DNA of 64,000 nt from Schistosoma haematobium (lineage: Eukaryota > Platyhelminthes > Trematoda > Strigeidida > Schistosomatidae), in assembly GCF_000699445.3 (NCBI RefSeq), contig NC_067198.1, positions 8,368,801-8,432,800 on the forward strand, read 5' to 3'. The notes under the pieces are model-generated. The model ran no database searches and was not told where the DNA came from. It saw only the letters and a list, made by a program, of their open reading frames with translations. The position numbers were made by a program, and so were the translations under genes. Shown in pieces: positions 44,090 to 55,489 of this stretch (position 1 is the first letter of the stretch; every line of letters begins with the position of its first letter).

Positions 44090-46921
44090 CTAGAGGAAAA
44101 GAAACGAGGTTAAAAAAGGAATGTTAACTTTTATGAAAATAAGAAGCAGAAGGCAAATAAGCTTCGGTAATTGTGTACGCATATTTAATTTGATTGTTTT
44201 AAGACTATCGCCTGAAAGCCTTGAATCTATGTTTTATGCTCCTTCGTAATCACCGAGATTTCTTAAAATCAACCTATGTACATTTCAATTATTTAATTTA
44301 CTTAGTTAAGCACAAATATTGGTACAAAGGGGCATCTAAATATATATATGATTGTGAAGATAATGGTCAGCATAATAGAAAAAAGAATAATGGACAGGAA
44401 TTAATGTATGAGAGTGGAAGGAAAAATAATATTAATGAAAGAAGCAGTTTAATTAGGAAAAATACAACCAGGAAGGATTCTTTTAGTGATAGAAGTTCCT
44501 CACACTTACATCAAGGGACTAAAACACTACGGCAGGACCAGCACTAGTTTTTCTTCTGGTCCATTTTTGATAACGTCTTAGGTCGCTGTTGCACTATCTC
44601 TAGGACTCCAACCAGGGAGTCGTTAGGGGACAACGGATGCCAGTCCTATACAGCGCTCTTTCATATCACGGTACCATGTACGCCGACCACCTCTAAACTT
44701 TTTCCAACCAGTCGAAGAGTTGAAAAACAACGAACGATATGGAATTTGTTGGGACGACGTTTAAGCCACAGAAGTCGGTGTTTTGAGATGGTGAAGTCAC
44801 CACTGTGACCGGACCATCCCACTACCAACATAGTGTTACTACTGAATGTCATTAATACTTCCCAGACAATGATGATTGCTTCACATCATCAAATCGGAGA
44901 GGTCGGGTTTCACAAGCATAGAGCGAAACTGCCCTCACTGATGCGTTACAAACTCAATCTCTAACAACCACACTGACATTATGAAGGTGTCCAAGATGGG
45001 CCAGACTAGTAAACGCCACTCTGGCTTCCATCATACGTAAGTTTATCCCATCGCTCACGCCACCACCAGCACTTAAACAGCTACTTAGATACACGAACCT
45101 CTCAACTACTTGCGACGGTTTGATACTAAGAGTGGGTGTAGGTACAGAGTTTCGTATAAGTACTCTACACCCTAACCAAATGCTAGTACACCTGTTTACT
45201 AAACTTTGGGCTATGTGTATAGCTTGGAGGATAGTAGTAGTACTACTACAACTACTTATTTTCCAAAACAAAGGCAGGTAGATTGGGCTTCGAGCTATGT
45301 TCAATCGAATAATACAGTTTGTGCCAATAATAAGAATTAAAATTGTGGTATTTACCACAATAAATAAGTCATTTCAATTTACATTGATGCTTTTAGGATT
45401 GAATTCAATGAGATATTGTAACTTCCGCATAGGTTGTAATCATAATAGGTTTTATTGATGGATATAATTTAACTAGTTACAAGAAATAGAGAGGTGATCT
45501 AAATACATGGTGGAAGTGGGTTGTATACACTGTTTGACCCGATATATTAAGACAGGCACTAAACTAAAATTGCAACACGTTCAGATGAATACACCTATAA
45601 GGAAAAATGAAATTTATCCGAGCAGAAGCTTACTAAGCGTTATGTAAGTACCACTGGTTGCAATCATAATGCTCAATTGACTAATACGAAGCGGGTAGTT
45701 TAAAAACTACAAGAAAGAAGTGGAAAATCTAATAAACTGACAAATAATCAATCATTCTGGTAATGACAACTACCTACCGCATAGAGAGACTACTAATAAA
45801 CTGTTATCATCACCACTTAATTGGAAAAGATAAATACACTGTACAGACGCGATAGTTGGTAACTCATGCATTTTTTATTCTTGCTACATTTTACCATTCA
45901 ATATCATCCATGTGGACTTTCTACTTGCTACACACGATGAAAAATCTTACCCATAATTTTATGATATCAATACTGACTATCCATACGGAGGATCTAACAC
46001 TGGTTGAAAACATTCTAAAGATAAATATAATCGGTCAATCAGTTCTAGTTTCTTTACTAAAACAGTACACAAGGAATAAAAGAGGTTCTGAGATGGATTG
46101 GAGAAAACAAGGAATGAATGCCTCCAAGATTTCGCAAACAAATTTAGACCATGTATGTTTTTCCTATACCTATATCAAACATCATGTGAGTCAGTTAGCT
46201 AAGAAATCGATTGGGCAACACATCAAAAATCGTTCCCACAAAGTAATTCGACAAGACACCATTCAATCTCCAAAAGTCATTGGAGAAGATTCATAGAACA
46301 ATAAACCGACTAAATCTATGTTCAGCTTTAAATTGCATTGATGACCTGAAAATACTAATGGTGATAGCATAATGGTGGGACACTCTATATATGAGGTTTG
46401 ATAAAACGTCATTCACTTGAGGTATCAAACGAATACCTTAGTATGGTGATAGCTTCTTCAACGGTACGAGCTTCTAAACCATCTTTCTCAGTTCGGTTTG
46501 GGTTAGGAGTCAATTCCGCAGGTTCAGATTTCTGAGTAGTTTGGTTTAAAGCTGATAGCTGAGCCTCTAGTTTCTTTTGGGCTTCAGCAATTTGCGCTTG
46601 TGTAAGCTTTGACGGTTGTTCTTTAGTGACTGTGGATTTAGATGACTTGAAACCAGCGATTTCATCATTATATAGCCTTTCTTTTTCCTTTTTTCTCTCT
46701 ATTAGCTCCAGACGCTTTGAGTCTTTCTCTTCCTGTAGTGTACATTACATGAACTAAAAGCTCACTTTCCGTTGTTGTTTCTTATTCAAATGTTTGTCAT
46801 CATCTCTCCAATACTCATCCTCAGCCTTTTTTAGTGTGATTTCTCGCTCTTCTCGCTTCTTTTCGGCTCGTCTTTCTCGAGCCTCCAATGATTTCGGACA
46901 TGTCCCGAGTTTCTTCGGCAT
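43888..46921 (-). CDS. CCDC124: CCDC124 orthologue, ribosome-associated coiled-coil protein, three exons
   Basis: Exons 46921-46766, 46732-46437 and 44089-43888 join in phase to 217 codons plus TAA; the human protein is of similar length (about 223 residues). CCDC124 and its yeast relative Lso2 bind idle 80S ribosomes and help them restart; a centrosome/midbody role is reported in vertebrates. The N terminus MPKKLGTCPKSLEARERRAE is followed by EDEYWRDDDKHLNKKQQRK, a long charged coiled coil (about residues 12-85), DGLEARTVEEAITIL near residues 137-151, and the conserved C-terminal block DRHPEKRLKAAYQAFEERLM, ENPNMRHSQLKQLI, SPENPKNQ. The start is the family's MPKK. Intron 1 is 33 nt; intron 2 is 2347 nt and holds an RTE-like remnant. 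Confidence 0.92.
44300..44345 (-). repeat. Piece of the AATA-tailed 3' end repeat
   Basis: Minus strand matches GATGCCCCTTTGTACCAATA and TTTGTGCTTAAC, as at 17.7 and 27.4 kb. Confidence 0.5.
44545..45360 (-). mobile_element. RTE-like non-LTR remnant (third family) in CCDC124 intron 2
   Basis: Minus strand 45150-45010 reads PSQVVERFVYLSSCLSAGG, then MMEARVAFTSLAHLGHL. The block 44852-44661 reads ISKHRLLWLKRRPNKFHIV, the equivalent of the H.LRWLGHVLRM block. The order matches the C-terminal part of RTE-B, but the sequence is clearly a different family (SAGGGVSDGINLRM). Deleted and frameshifted. Confidence 0.65.
46437..46732 (-). CDS. CCDC124: CCDC124 exon 2
   Basis: 296 nt encoding EEKDSKRLELIERKKEKERL through LEARTVEEAITIL plus two bases of Ser; donor GTATTC, phase 2. 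Confidence 0.92.
46733..46765 (-). other. 33-nt intron 1 of CCDC124
   Basis: GTGAGC at the 5' end and CACTACAG at the 3' end. An in-frame stop (TAG) inside it shows it must be removed, and the flanking protein aligns with the family without a gap. Confidence 0.85.
46766..46921 (-). CDS. CCDC124: CCDC124 exon 1
   Basis: 52 codons, MPKK to NKKQQRK, ending exactly before donor GTGAGC in phase 0. Confidence 0.92.
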
Positions 46922-47700
46922 GTAGTGGGTCCTCTAGTCGGTAATGAGCGTAAATTTCGTCGAAAAATCTAATAACTCAGTACAGTAATCTGGGAATACA
47001 AGAAGAAATGTAACCAATTGTCTTTTATATTTGGTTTATAAGGCAGAAACAATCGGAATATACATTGAAATTAGATCGTGGTTAAATCTAGGTTGAGGTG
47101 TCTAAAACACAGAGGCTAACTTACATGTTGTAATAATATAAGTTGACAACAACTAATAATAATGTGAATTTAAGGCCAAAAACTAGACTCGTAAACGGCG
47201 CTGTTTCTTTTCTAATGTCCAATCCTTTTTTTGAGTCATTTATCGGTAACTGCCAAATATCAAACAATTTGGATAGATTGTAGTGGCACTGGATCCCAAC
47301 TATGATCTTTAAAGTGGAATACGAGACAATTGAGAGAGTAGATATTCAACATTTGACTCGGAGAAAAACCCAACGATTAAGAAGTCGGGAAGAATAAATT
47401 CAATTGATTAAAATTCGACTGATTGGATGGCATGGCTTGGGCTTGCAGGTTTGGTCATACTTGTGCAACGTGACCTTTATCCATGTTAAATATATTGTAC
47501 TCTGTCCAGCCTAAATGAGTTCTTCATCATGTATTGATGATTATTACAATACGATGAGTCAAGGTAGACAAGGATGTGAATTTCACATAAAATGTTAAAG
47601 GTTAGGCAGTTACATCACGACAAATCTATAATTTTAGGATTAAGTCTATTACTGGAGCAGTTCTACTATAGAAGTAGACCATAACTTTACAAATTCTCCA
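46922..47700. other. Upstream region of CCDC124, no feature recognised
   Basis: Should contain the CCDC124 promoter. No ORF or repeat of note was recognised. Confidence 0.35.
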
Positions 47701-49660
47701 AGTAATTTTAAAGCTCTAAACTATCGCATTTACTTCATTTTGCTCTACATATCTTGATATCCTCAGCATATGACAAAACCTATGATGATAAGAGACTAGG
47801 AATGTTATTTGCATACAAGAGGACCAGCAATGGCTTTGAGACACTCTGCTAAGCATAGTTTCGCATTTAGACAACTTCGAGTTCATCCATACTCTTTGTT
47901 GACACCCAAATAGGAAGTTGTTTGTCCATATTAACAAATTGCCCCCAATCCCAATATTAATTGACTTATATCACAGCCGGTTGTGAAGGATTTCGTCAAG
48001 GGTCCTGCTGAAATCAATTAAGGCTACATCTGTAAAGAGCATTTTATATTTAAGAGCACACTAACTTTCACGGGCTACTCGTGAGTTTGTGAGACATGAG
48101 TAACTTGTTCTAAAGCCATGATGCTTTTGAGGAAGAATCTAGCTCTCGTCAAGATACTTGAGCAACTCCTTCTGAATACTCTTTTCCAACATTTTAACAA
48201 CCACTATGATTAGACCTACTAGTCGAAAGTTCTCAGGTTTATGTCTCTTGCCTGTTTTAAAGATAGGACTTACCATGGCATTACTCCGGTCTTTTGGTAA
48301 TCGACCCTGGGTTACAGACAGTCTTAAAAAATAGTCTTAAAAGTTTCGCGACAAAATTAGCTAGTTCCTCTAGCAACCCAGGATGCAGTTCATCAGGTCC
48401 CATGGATTTGCCTATATCAAGCCCATTTAGAAGACCAAAGCCACCGAGTTCCTCAACTATCACAGCGTCCAGTATGTGCATGGGGGATATATGAACTGAA
48501 AAGGAGGACATTTCTACGATATATACATTGCTAAAGCATTTCAAGATTACCCAAGTTTTACCACAATCATCCTCCACTAGTGTGGATACTCCGGTTCTAT
48601 TGACCAATCTACTGAGGATCCTGAACGTATAGTATCGTATTTATTTGGTTTTCACTTGTCTGATTTGGCTTGAACTGACATGTGCTTGTTACTGACAACT
48701 ATATGGAAATAAAAGACCAGAACTGCATGGTCGCTTTTACCTAAGGGTGGCATATAATGGAGGTTTGTGACGTCATCCTTATAATGGGCCAATGTAAGAT
48801 CTAGTTAGACCTAGTTGCTTTTTTCACATGTTGCACTAGGTAAAATGTGATAATCGTATTAACTAGTTTTAGTCCGAAAGAATTTTCCGACCATTCAATC
48901 CTCAGATTACTCCAGTCTACCGTATTTGCATTAAAGTCTCCTAAGACTAAAAATCGACCACTTGATGACCAAGTGTTTAAACCGCACAGCAAGACCTCGT
49001 TCACTTCATGGTTTAGGATGAGGTGGACCAAACCAATCAGCAGCTCTTGCCCTTTGCGGAAACTGACTATTTCGTATGTCCTATTCTCATGAGATTTGTC
49101 ATCAATAACAGTAAATAGGATAGTATTTCTAGTGAATAGAACCACTCCTTCTTTTGAGCTTGTGTATTCTATCGGCTTTTACCAATACGAAACTCGAGAC
49201 AAATTTTCTACTGTCTACAAACCATATCAGTCAATTTTCTGTCACTGTGATTACATCCGGTCAGGTAGAGTCTATCTGCACATCCATCTCCAATCACCTG
49301 TTGGGCATGCTCAGAACATTTGTATAACATACCCGAAATCTATTTAAATGACTTCGTTCTGCTTCTAGAGTGACTTTGGCATCATTCTCTGCCAATATCC
49401 AAAACATTTGTCACAATCCTTCCTAAACCGACTGACTTCGCGCACGCTTCTCGTTGTTTTTTGGTACGATTCCAGGCATTGGATAATGTCCAACAGGTAG
49501 TAGTCTGGCCACTCAATTGTACTAATCCTAATCAGTTTGGTAATTATTTGTAAATTTGAACAGTTTGCAACTCAAGTGAGTGAGTTTGTCTCAGAGCAGA
49601 AGGGTTTCTGGACATCAGAAGCTGTCACATTACCAGGTAGGATTTTGGTTTGTTGCAATT
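47700..49660 (-). mobile_element. CR1-type element remnant: endonuclease and RT
   Basis: Minus strand: endonuclease pieces GQELLIGLVHLILNH, SSGRFLVLGDFNANTVDWS (49145-48801), and RT pieces GLDIGKSMGPDELHPGLLEE (about 48430-48350), FKTGKRHKPENFRLVG (about 48265), LPQKHHGFRTSYSC (about 48140-48090) and VALIDFSRTLDEILHNRL (about 48030). The 49440-49660 tail is shared with 31640-31820. Several stops; no YADD seen. Confidence 0.7.
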
Positions 49661-49664
49661 CAAA

Positions 49665-52540
49665 AATAATAAAGTAACAATGTCAATACTGGTCGTAGAC
49701 GATTGTTTCAAGAATAAATAAAAAAATTTCGTGTTCGGTAATGTGTGAGAAGATGGAATTGAGGGAACAAAAAGGTAAATGAAGATGATATTAAGACGGA
49801 TAGGAAGTAACTACTGGTCTGCGTTAGTAATAATGGTAGGTAAACTATGAGACATGCATCATGTGTAGCTGGTCCAAGCTAGAGAATTTAACCCATTGGA
49901 ACGTCCTTGTTCGTCTCTTGTTATTTCTTCTAGTATATTATGATTTTTCTTTCTTCTGATGTCCACGTCCACAAAGTGCAATCAGGGACTATTCTTATAG
50001 CTACATCTCTTCTCTACTGATATGGATTTAGCTAAACTAGCTGGTAGATCATTCCTGGCAACAAATGTGAACAAACGGTCTGTCCTGAATGTCTCCATTT
50101 TAAACTTTCATTATACAGCAGTTCCCTCCTATATAGCCTTAGTGGCTAAGAGATACACTACTCCATTTAGTAGAAAAATATGAGTATGGTATTTAATATA
50201 GACTTGTTCGATCCACACAGCCGGATGGTCACTCTAGAACATAAAATCTGACAGATCATGCGACAGTCAAAGGCATAATATCAATTTACTTATTTAACTG
50301 GTGTTTGATCATGTGGTTGATTGGAACTGCCGTATCTGAATCCTTTTAACACGTCTGTGTTTGGTTGCCCGTCTATCTATCTGTTACTCATATTTTATTG
50401 TTATACTGACTGACAAATATGTGAAAATAAATCCTCAAGATAAACGGTTCTGTAATTCTCCGACATTCTTGCTGACTCCGGTAATTGTGCTGGGCATACG
50501 CTAGCTAAAGACGCTCGATCAAGTGTCCAAACCAGATCGTCGTTGTCTGCACCGTGCTACAGTCCCCTTGCGACAACTAGCTAATTGCTCGATAAACTGA
50601 CTATCGAATATACTTCGTACTCTCTCTTTCCTGACCTCTGGTTTGATTAGGTTCAACATCCTCGATTATAAAAACGTTACGGACAACGGCGCTGTCAAGC
50701 TCTGAGTATCAGTGACATTTTTCAATATTTGTGATATACTGACTCAGTACAACTCCGGTTACATTGTACTTATTTTGACACATCGACGTCTAGATCAGTC
50801 TTTTGATACAGTTGCAGGTGATCCTGATGCCGATCTCTTAATGATGATTATAAATAAATGCTAGAATGGAAGGGTATTTAAAATGTTTTTGTAACACAGA
50901 AAACGCTGAAAACCCCTCCACCGCATTTCATCGGACAGTATTGTTATTTATTTGTTTCTTCCCGTTGCTATGTACCTTAACCCTTATTCAGGTCTCCCGT
51001 TAACCACACATTGTGTTCTTCAGTTTTCTTCGTCTGATCTTTTATCATGAGACCCTGACTACAGACTTGACTTTTGCTACCAATTATTTCTGTTGCAGGT
51101 TACCGGACTATTGGCAATAAATTCGTGTCTGACTAGCTGAAGATCACGGCACGGTTCAGTGCGTGACTTTCAACATTTGACTGTCTGCTTGGGAAGATTG
51201 CTGAAATCCCTGCAGATAGGCATCTGTTCCCGTCTTGTTGGGAATATTTTACTGATTCTCAGGTGTTGAACTCTTGTTTATTAACTATTTCTTTTGTTGT
51301 TTAGCACGCTGATTTGTGTTAGAGCAACCCTTTACTGTATGGCACAGCTGTACCGTTTAAGGTATTCTCCTTCTTAAATTAGAACCGTTCAAATTGAACA
51401 CAGAATCTATGTTTTGGTATAATTTAATACGAGAAACTTAGAAACGTTTTGTTTGCTATGCATAATAACGTAGTGTAGTCTAATCGAATAAGTTCTGATT
51501 CGTTAGTTTGTCGTGATATTGGTCCTAAACATACAATCCTCAAAGCTGAACGTGACATAACTGGGAAAATTCATACTTAACAATTAGCATGAACAGAAGG
51601 TCAACAATGTGGAAGGCGGGAAGAAATAATTGAATTCAATAGGGTGGCAGTCACGTGGAAGTCACATCATTTTTCTACACTGGCTCGTCCTATCGTGATA
51701 ATCAGAGATGTGACAACTAGCACTTCTGACGAACAAATTCGAGCCAGGAGAGAGTAATATATTTGATACGACAAGCGAAGGGATGTGATCAAGCATGCAT
51801 GGTCATGCCATTACATTCCATCGGTTGTTACCACGTTTGGCATTGTTGACCTCCTGTTAATAATAATAATAATATATTTCTGCAATGGCAGGTACACGCC
51901 ATCTTTACAGGTATGATCTATAAATTACAACGTTTATTGGTCCACAGTATGCATGTTAAATAAGTATAATCTATAAAAGTGAATATCGGTTCATTCCTTC
52001 AGATATACTGAGTAGTCGTCAAAATCTTCCCCAAAATGGCATTGCTTCCACGTTACACACCAGATCCAATCTCCACATTATTATGTTAGGATTTCGGTCG
52101 TGCTAAGTATTTATGCAATGCAACTTTTTAAGTTTATAGTTGTTATGAAGTAGAATTGTAGAGCGCTTGGTGTGAACTATGACCTTGGGAAAACACGGAC
52201 GTCTAGTTTGTTCCAGATGTCAGACGTTCCACAGCTGTGCCCTCAGAGCAAGATCCTGAAAAAAAAGTGAAACCGAGGAGCAGCGAGGCACTTGGATATG
52301 AACGATAAACAATACTTAACATTTTGTAGTGGAGCAGACAGAAGTATGATAAATTATTAGATTAATTTCGTACTAGCTCTTGTAGCTAAAGTGAAATATG
52401 ATCAGAGGCTCCAGATAAGAGAATGCAGTAATAAATAACAATGAGTTGTGATATTTGGTGAGGTGCAGTAAGTTCAAATGAAGGAAGGGAAGTCAGAGTT
52501 GGAATAAGGAAGGCTGTCTATCAGAAAAGAAAGTGCATAT
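49665..52540. other. No gene recognised; a simple TAA repeat near 51861
   Basis: No coding domain was found. A TAATAA run at 51861-51878 is followed by GGCAGGTACACGCC and resembles the repeat-tailed 3' end at 57727-57800, so a small retroelement end may lie here on the minus strand. Confidence 0.35.
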
Positions 52541-52649
52541 AGAGAGCAGTGTTAGGAAAACGAATAACTATGTCTTTTGTTATTAGAAGGGGTGATGTGG
52601 AGATTTTTTTAGAAATCTCAATTGTTGAAATCATAAGTCAATTGAAGCT

Positions 52650-52815
52650 AGTCTACCATGGAAAACCTGGAAGCACTGGGCGACGTTCGAGTCTCGTGGA
52701 GAGCGTGATCGTGGATTGGCACTGCTGGGGAGTCCCATACTAGAACGAAACGCCCATCCAGTGGTTCCAGGTTTTCCACAGTGATCTAGCTTCAACTGAC
52801 TCATGATTTCAACTG
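52650..52815 (+). mobile_element. tRNA/hammerhead SINE body, best preserved foldback copy
   Basis: Ends are inverted: GGAAAACCTGGAAGCACTGG at left and CCAGTGGTTCCAGGTTTTCC at right (19 of 20 bases complementary). Inside, 52718-52770 shows CACTG, CTGGGGA (hammerhead box with A6 changed to G), GTCCCATACTAGAAC as stem II, GAAA, and CGCCCATC, then CAGTG closing stem I. AUC is a permitted cleavage triplet. The one core change probably inactivates it. Confidence 0.65.
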
Positions 52816-53479
52816 TGTATTTTATTGTCTGATTTTTTTCATCCGATGCCTGCCACACAGTCTTAATGTAAAAGCCGAGTTATTATGTTATGGGTTGTCT
52901 TAGTAGACTAGCTGATCCAGCATAAAATTGGAAACATGAGTCTGAGTGGTGAGCGTGGCAGAAAAACCTTAGATTGACTGACTTGTCCCCAAACATCAAG
53001 AACCCGATGCAAACAAGTGTTCTTCCCCACAAACGTGGGTGGTTTGGAGTCATCGCCCTCACCTTCAATGCTTGCTGGTCAGCAACTCCACCCTCCCCTT
53101 TTTGTGATGTTAGGCTCAGTTAAGCTTATTTTTGGTTATATGTCATACCTCACACAATGCTCTGTGTTTCACATCCTGTTGGAAAACATTATTTCTATAA
53201 GTACCATTTTACAAGCTTATCAGGCAGTCACAAGTGGTGGACTGTTGTTAAGTCATCGATGCAATGCTTTAATTGACTGTAGTATAAAGTATAGCTTGCC
53301 GATCAGAGTGTAGATTTTAAGAAGGGTATATTGTAGGGTAGTTGTTTGCCAAAGTAAGCGGAAAAATATAGAAATATATGAGTTATAGATAAGGTAATGT
53401 GTGGTGAGATAATATTCATGGCAAGTCAACATAGTGTACCGCAGAGTGAAAATCCGATAAAGAATAGACAAGAAGAAAC

Positions 53480-54500
53480 TCAAATTAACTTAATGTTGAT
53501 GTCATTTCGTTCTATCCTAACCGGCTGATGGGTAACAGATTCCACAGGTGCAAGACCACTGGTAGTAGGCAGTCGATTGTGCAGTTCCTTTGACTTTTTA
53601 GGGTAGTAGTGAGCGTCTCTTAGCGACCGAAAAGCGATAGGCCCGGTGTGTTACCCGTCTACTTTAAGAAAAATAATTAGGGTGGAAAAATTATCTAGTA
53701 CAACTACAAAGTAGGAAAATAAGGCAATTCGGTCTATACATGTGGAGAGCTTATAATATCTGAGTGGGACGCAGATTTGCTCGTTTGTGCTAGATTTGTG
53801 CAAGTGAGAACTTGATCAATAAGTCTTACAAACGTATGTAATTCTCCTGCCATGCGTATTTCATAGGGAAGACTGTTCAGTATTAATGCATACTTAATGA
53901 GGAAGAAGTTTTCCCGAGTTATTGACCTGTATTTCTCAACTTTGACAGTGAATACTTTGTCTCGAAGGACGTATTCATGTGTGTCTTGGGCAAGAGCTAT
54001 ATTACATGTGGAATAAGTAAGGTTTTTGAGTGCTGTTCCTAAGATTTGGCATCGGGAACTGTTGTCAATGACTCAGTCAGTCTTAAATATTTTACGCGTG
54101 AAGTCTCGTTGCATTACTTCCAACTTAGGTATATCAGATAGGCGTAGGTTGGAAAATAAGAACGAGCAGTATTCAATGATAGATCTTACACAAACTTTAT
54201 AAAGAAGGATTTTAGATTCATGTTGATAGAAATTACGAAGAATGAAGCCAAGCAATTTCCGCATTTCAGATGCTTTGGCTGAGATGTGTTCAGGGAAAGT
54301 AAGGCTGTGTGAGTAATTTACCACTAGATCAGTTACTGATGCCAGTCTGGGCAGTGTGTGGTTGTTAAGTGTCAGTTTTATTTTAAGAGACGTGTCTCCT
54401 ATACATAACCAGTCGCATTTCTATGTGTTGAGCTCTAACCTCCAGCGTTTACGCCAGTCGTCTACCACGTCGAGTTTATAGTGACCTACTTTTGTCAAGA
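53480..54500 (-). mobile_element. CR1/jockey-type RT C-terminal remnant
   Basis: Minus strand: CDWLCIGDTSLKIKLTLN (about 54420-54365), VVNYSHSLTFPEHISAKASE (54324-54265), LGFILRNFYQHESKILLYKV, IIEYCSFLFSNL and VMQRDFTRKIFKTD (to 54073), then the tail domain to about 53850. Related to the element at 33.1-35.7 kb (NFSEHIASDVSEARRPIRF). Confidence 0.65.
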
Positions 54501-55189
54501 GAACGCGATTGGTTTAATGGAAACAATTATTATTATAACCAATTGTACCAGTTGGAGATGCCACAAGTATTCAGTATTTGACAATGCTTTAACCAGTAAC
54601 ACCTTCTAATATAAAGCGTACTCACCAATAGAAATCAAAAGACAGAATTGAGGAGATCAGAAGTTGTATTTAACGATTGTCAATATATCGGAATTGTCTG
54701 ATCTAGTCTGGCTAGCGATTGCAGTAAATGTTGAGCACGGCGTTCTCACTCGTGATCTGGTGCGGATGCATGACCGAGCGCCTTCAGCTAGGTGAGTTCA
54801 CTAAAACTAATCTGGTCACCATCCAATGTCGAAAACTTACAGAGCTATTTATTTTGGGGATTTATTTACCGCTACAGGTCACACCCTAAGACGTGGCCAG
54901 CCAGAAGTTTAAGCCCAACGAGTTTTGTCGCTGGTAAACACTCTTCTTATAGCTTGCTAGGTTTGGCAGCGTCTGATCGTCTTTCCTTACTCTATAGGAC
55001 CATGAAGGACAGTATAGTAAAAAAAGAAAAAAAGTACAATGAAAATTTCGGCTCCTCGTAAACTTCATCGTTCTTTTCCAGCCGTCCTGGAAAAGAAAGA
55101 AGAAAATGTAAGTTCATGTCGAAATAAACTCGTACGCGCGTAAAAACATAATACCGGCGAAAAAAGTGGAAAATAAACTCATATACACG

Positions 55190-55325
55190 TAATATCGTAA
55201 CTCCGCCTGGAGTCCCTCCGGGGGCTACTGCCGGTCCCAAGCCCGGATAAAGGAGGAGGGTTGGGCATGGGGTTAGCGTCCCCATCCCGTAGAAAACTAA
55301 CTCGCTAAAACAACGCTAATCAGAA
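55190..55325. repeat. GC-rich retroelement 5' UTR-like fragment
   Basis: A block with GGTCCCAAGCCCGGATAAAG and GGGTTAGCGTCCCCATCCCG stands out by base composition. It resembles the 5' region of RTE-type elements; the exact source is not certain. Confidence 0.4.
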
Positions 55326-55489
55326 AAAATTATTCAAGTACACGTAATATAGTCGAAAAAGGATTTTTAGAATGTTTTTTGTCTGGTTCTGTTTTGAAAT
55401 AAAAATGAAAATATATAAGCATATGAAAATTGTCTTTTTTAAAAAATATTACATATGGTAAAAAGAAAAATCGAGATAATATAAAATGT

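Noticed and set aside
44221..44547. 108-codon plus-strand frame rich in Lys, Arg and Ser
   Set aside because: It overlaps the AATA-tailed repeat remnant and the end of an RTE-like element and has no family match; treated as spurious.
45856..46296. 146-codon plus-strand frame inside CCDC124 intron 2
   Set aside because: It lacks a recognisable domain and lies antisense in an intron; the composition is that of ordinary AT-rich sequence.
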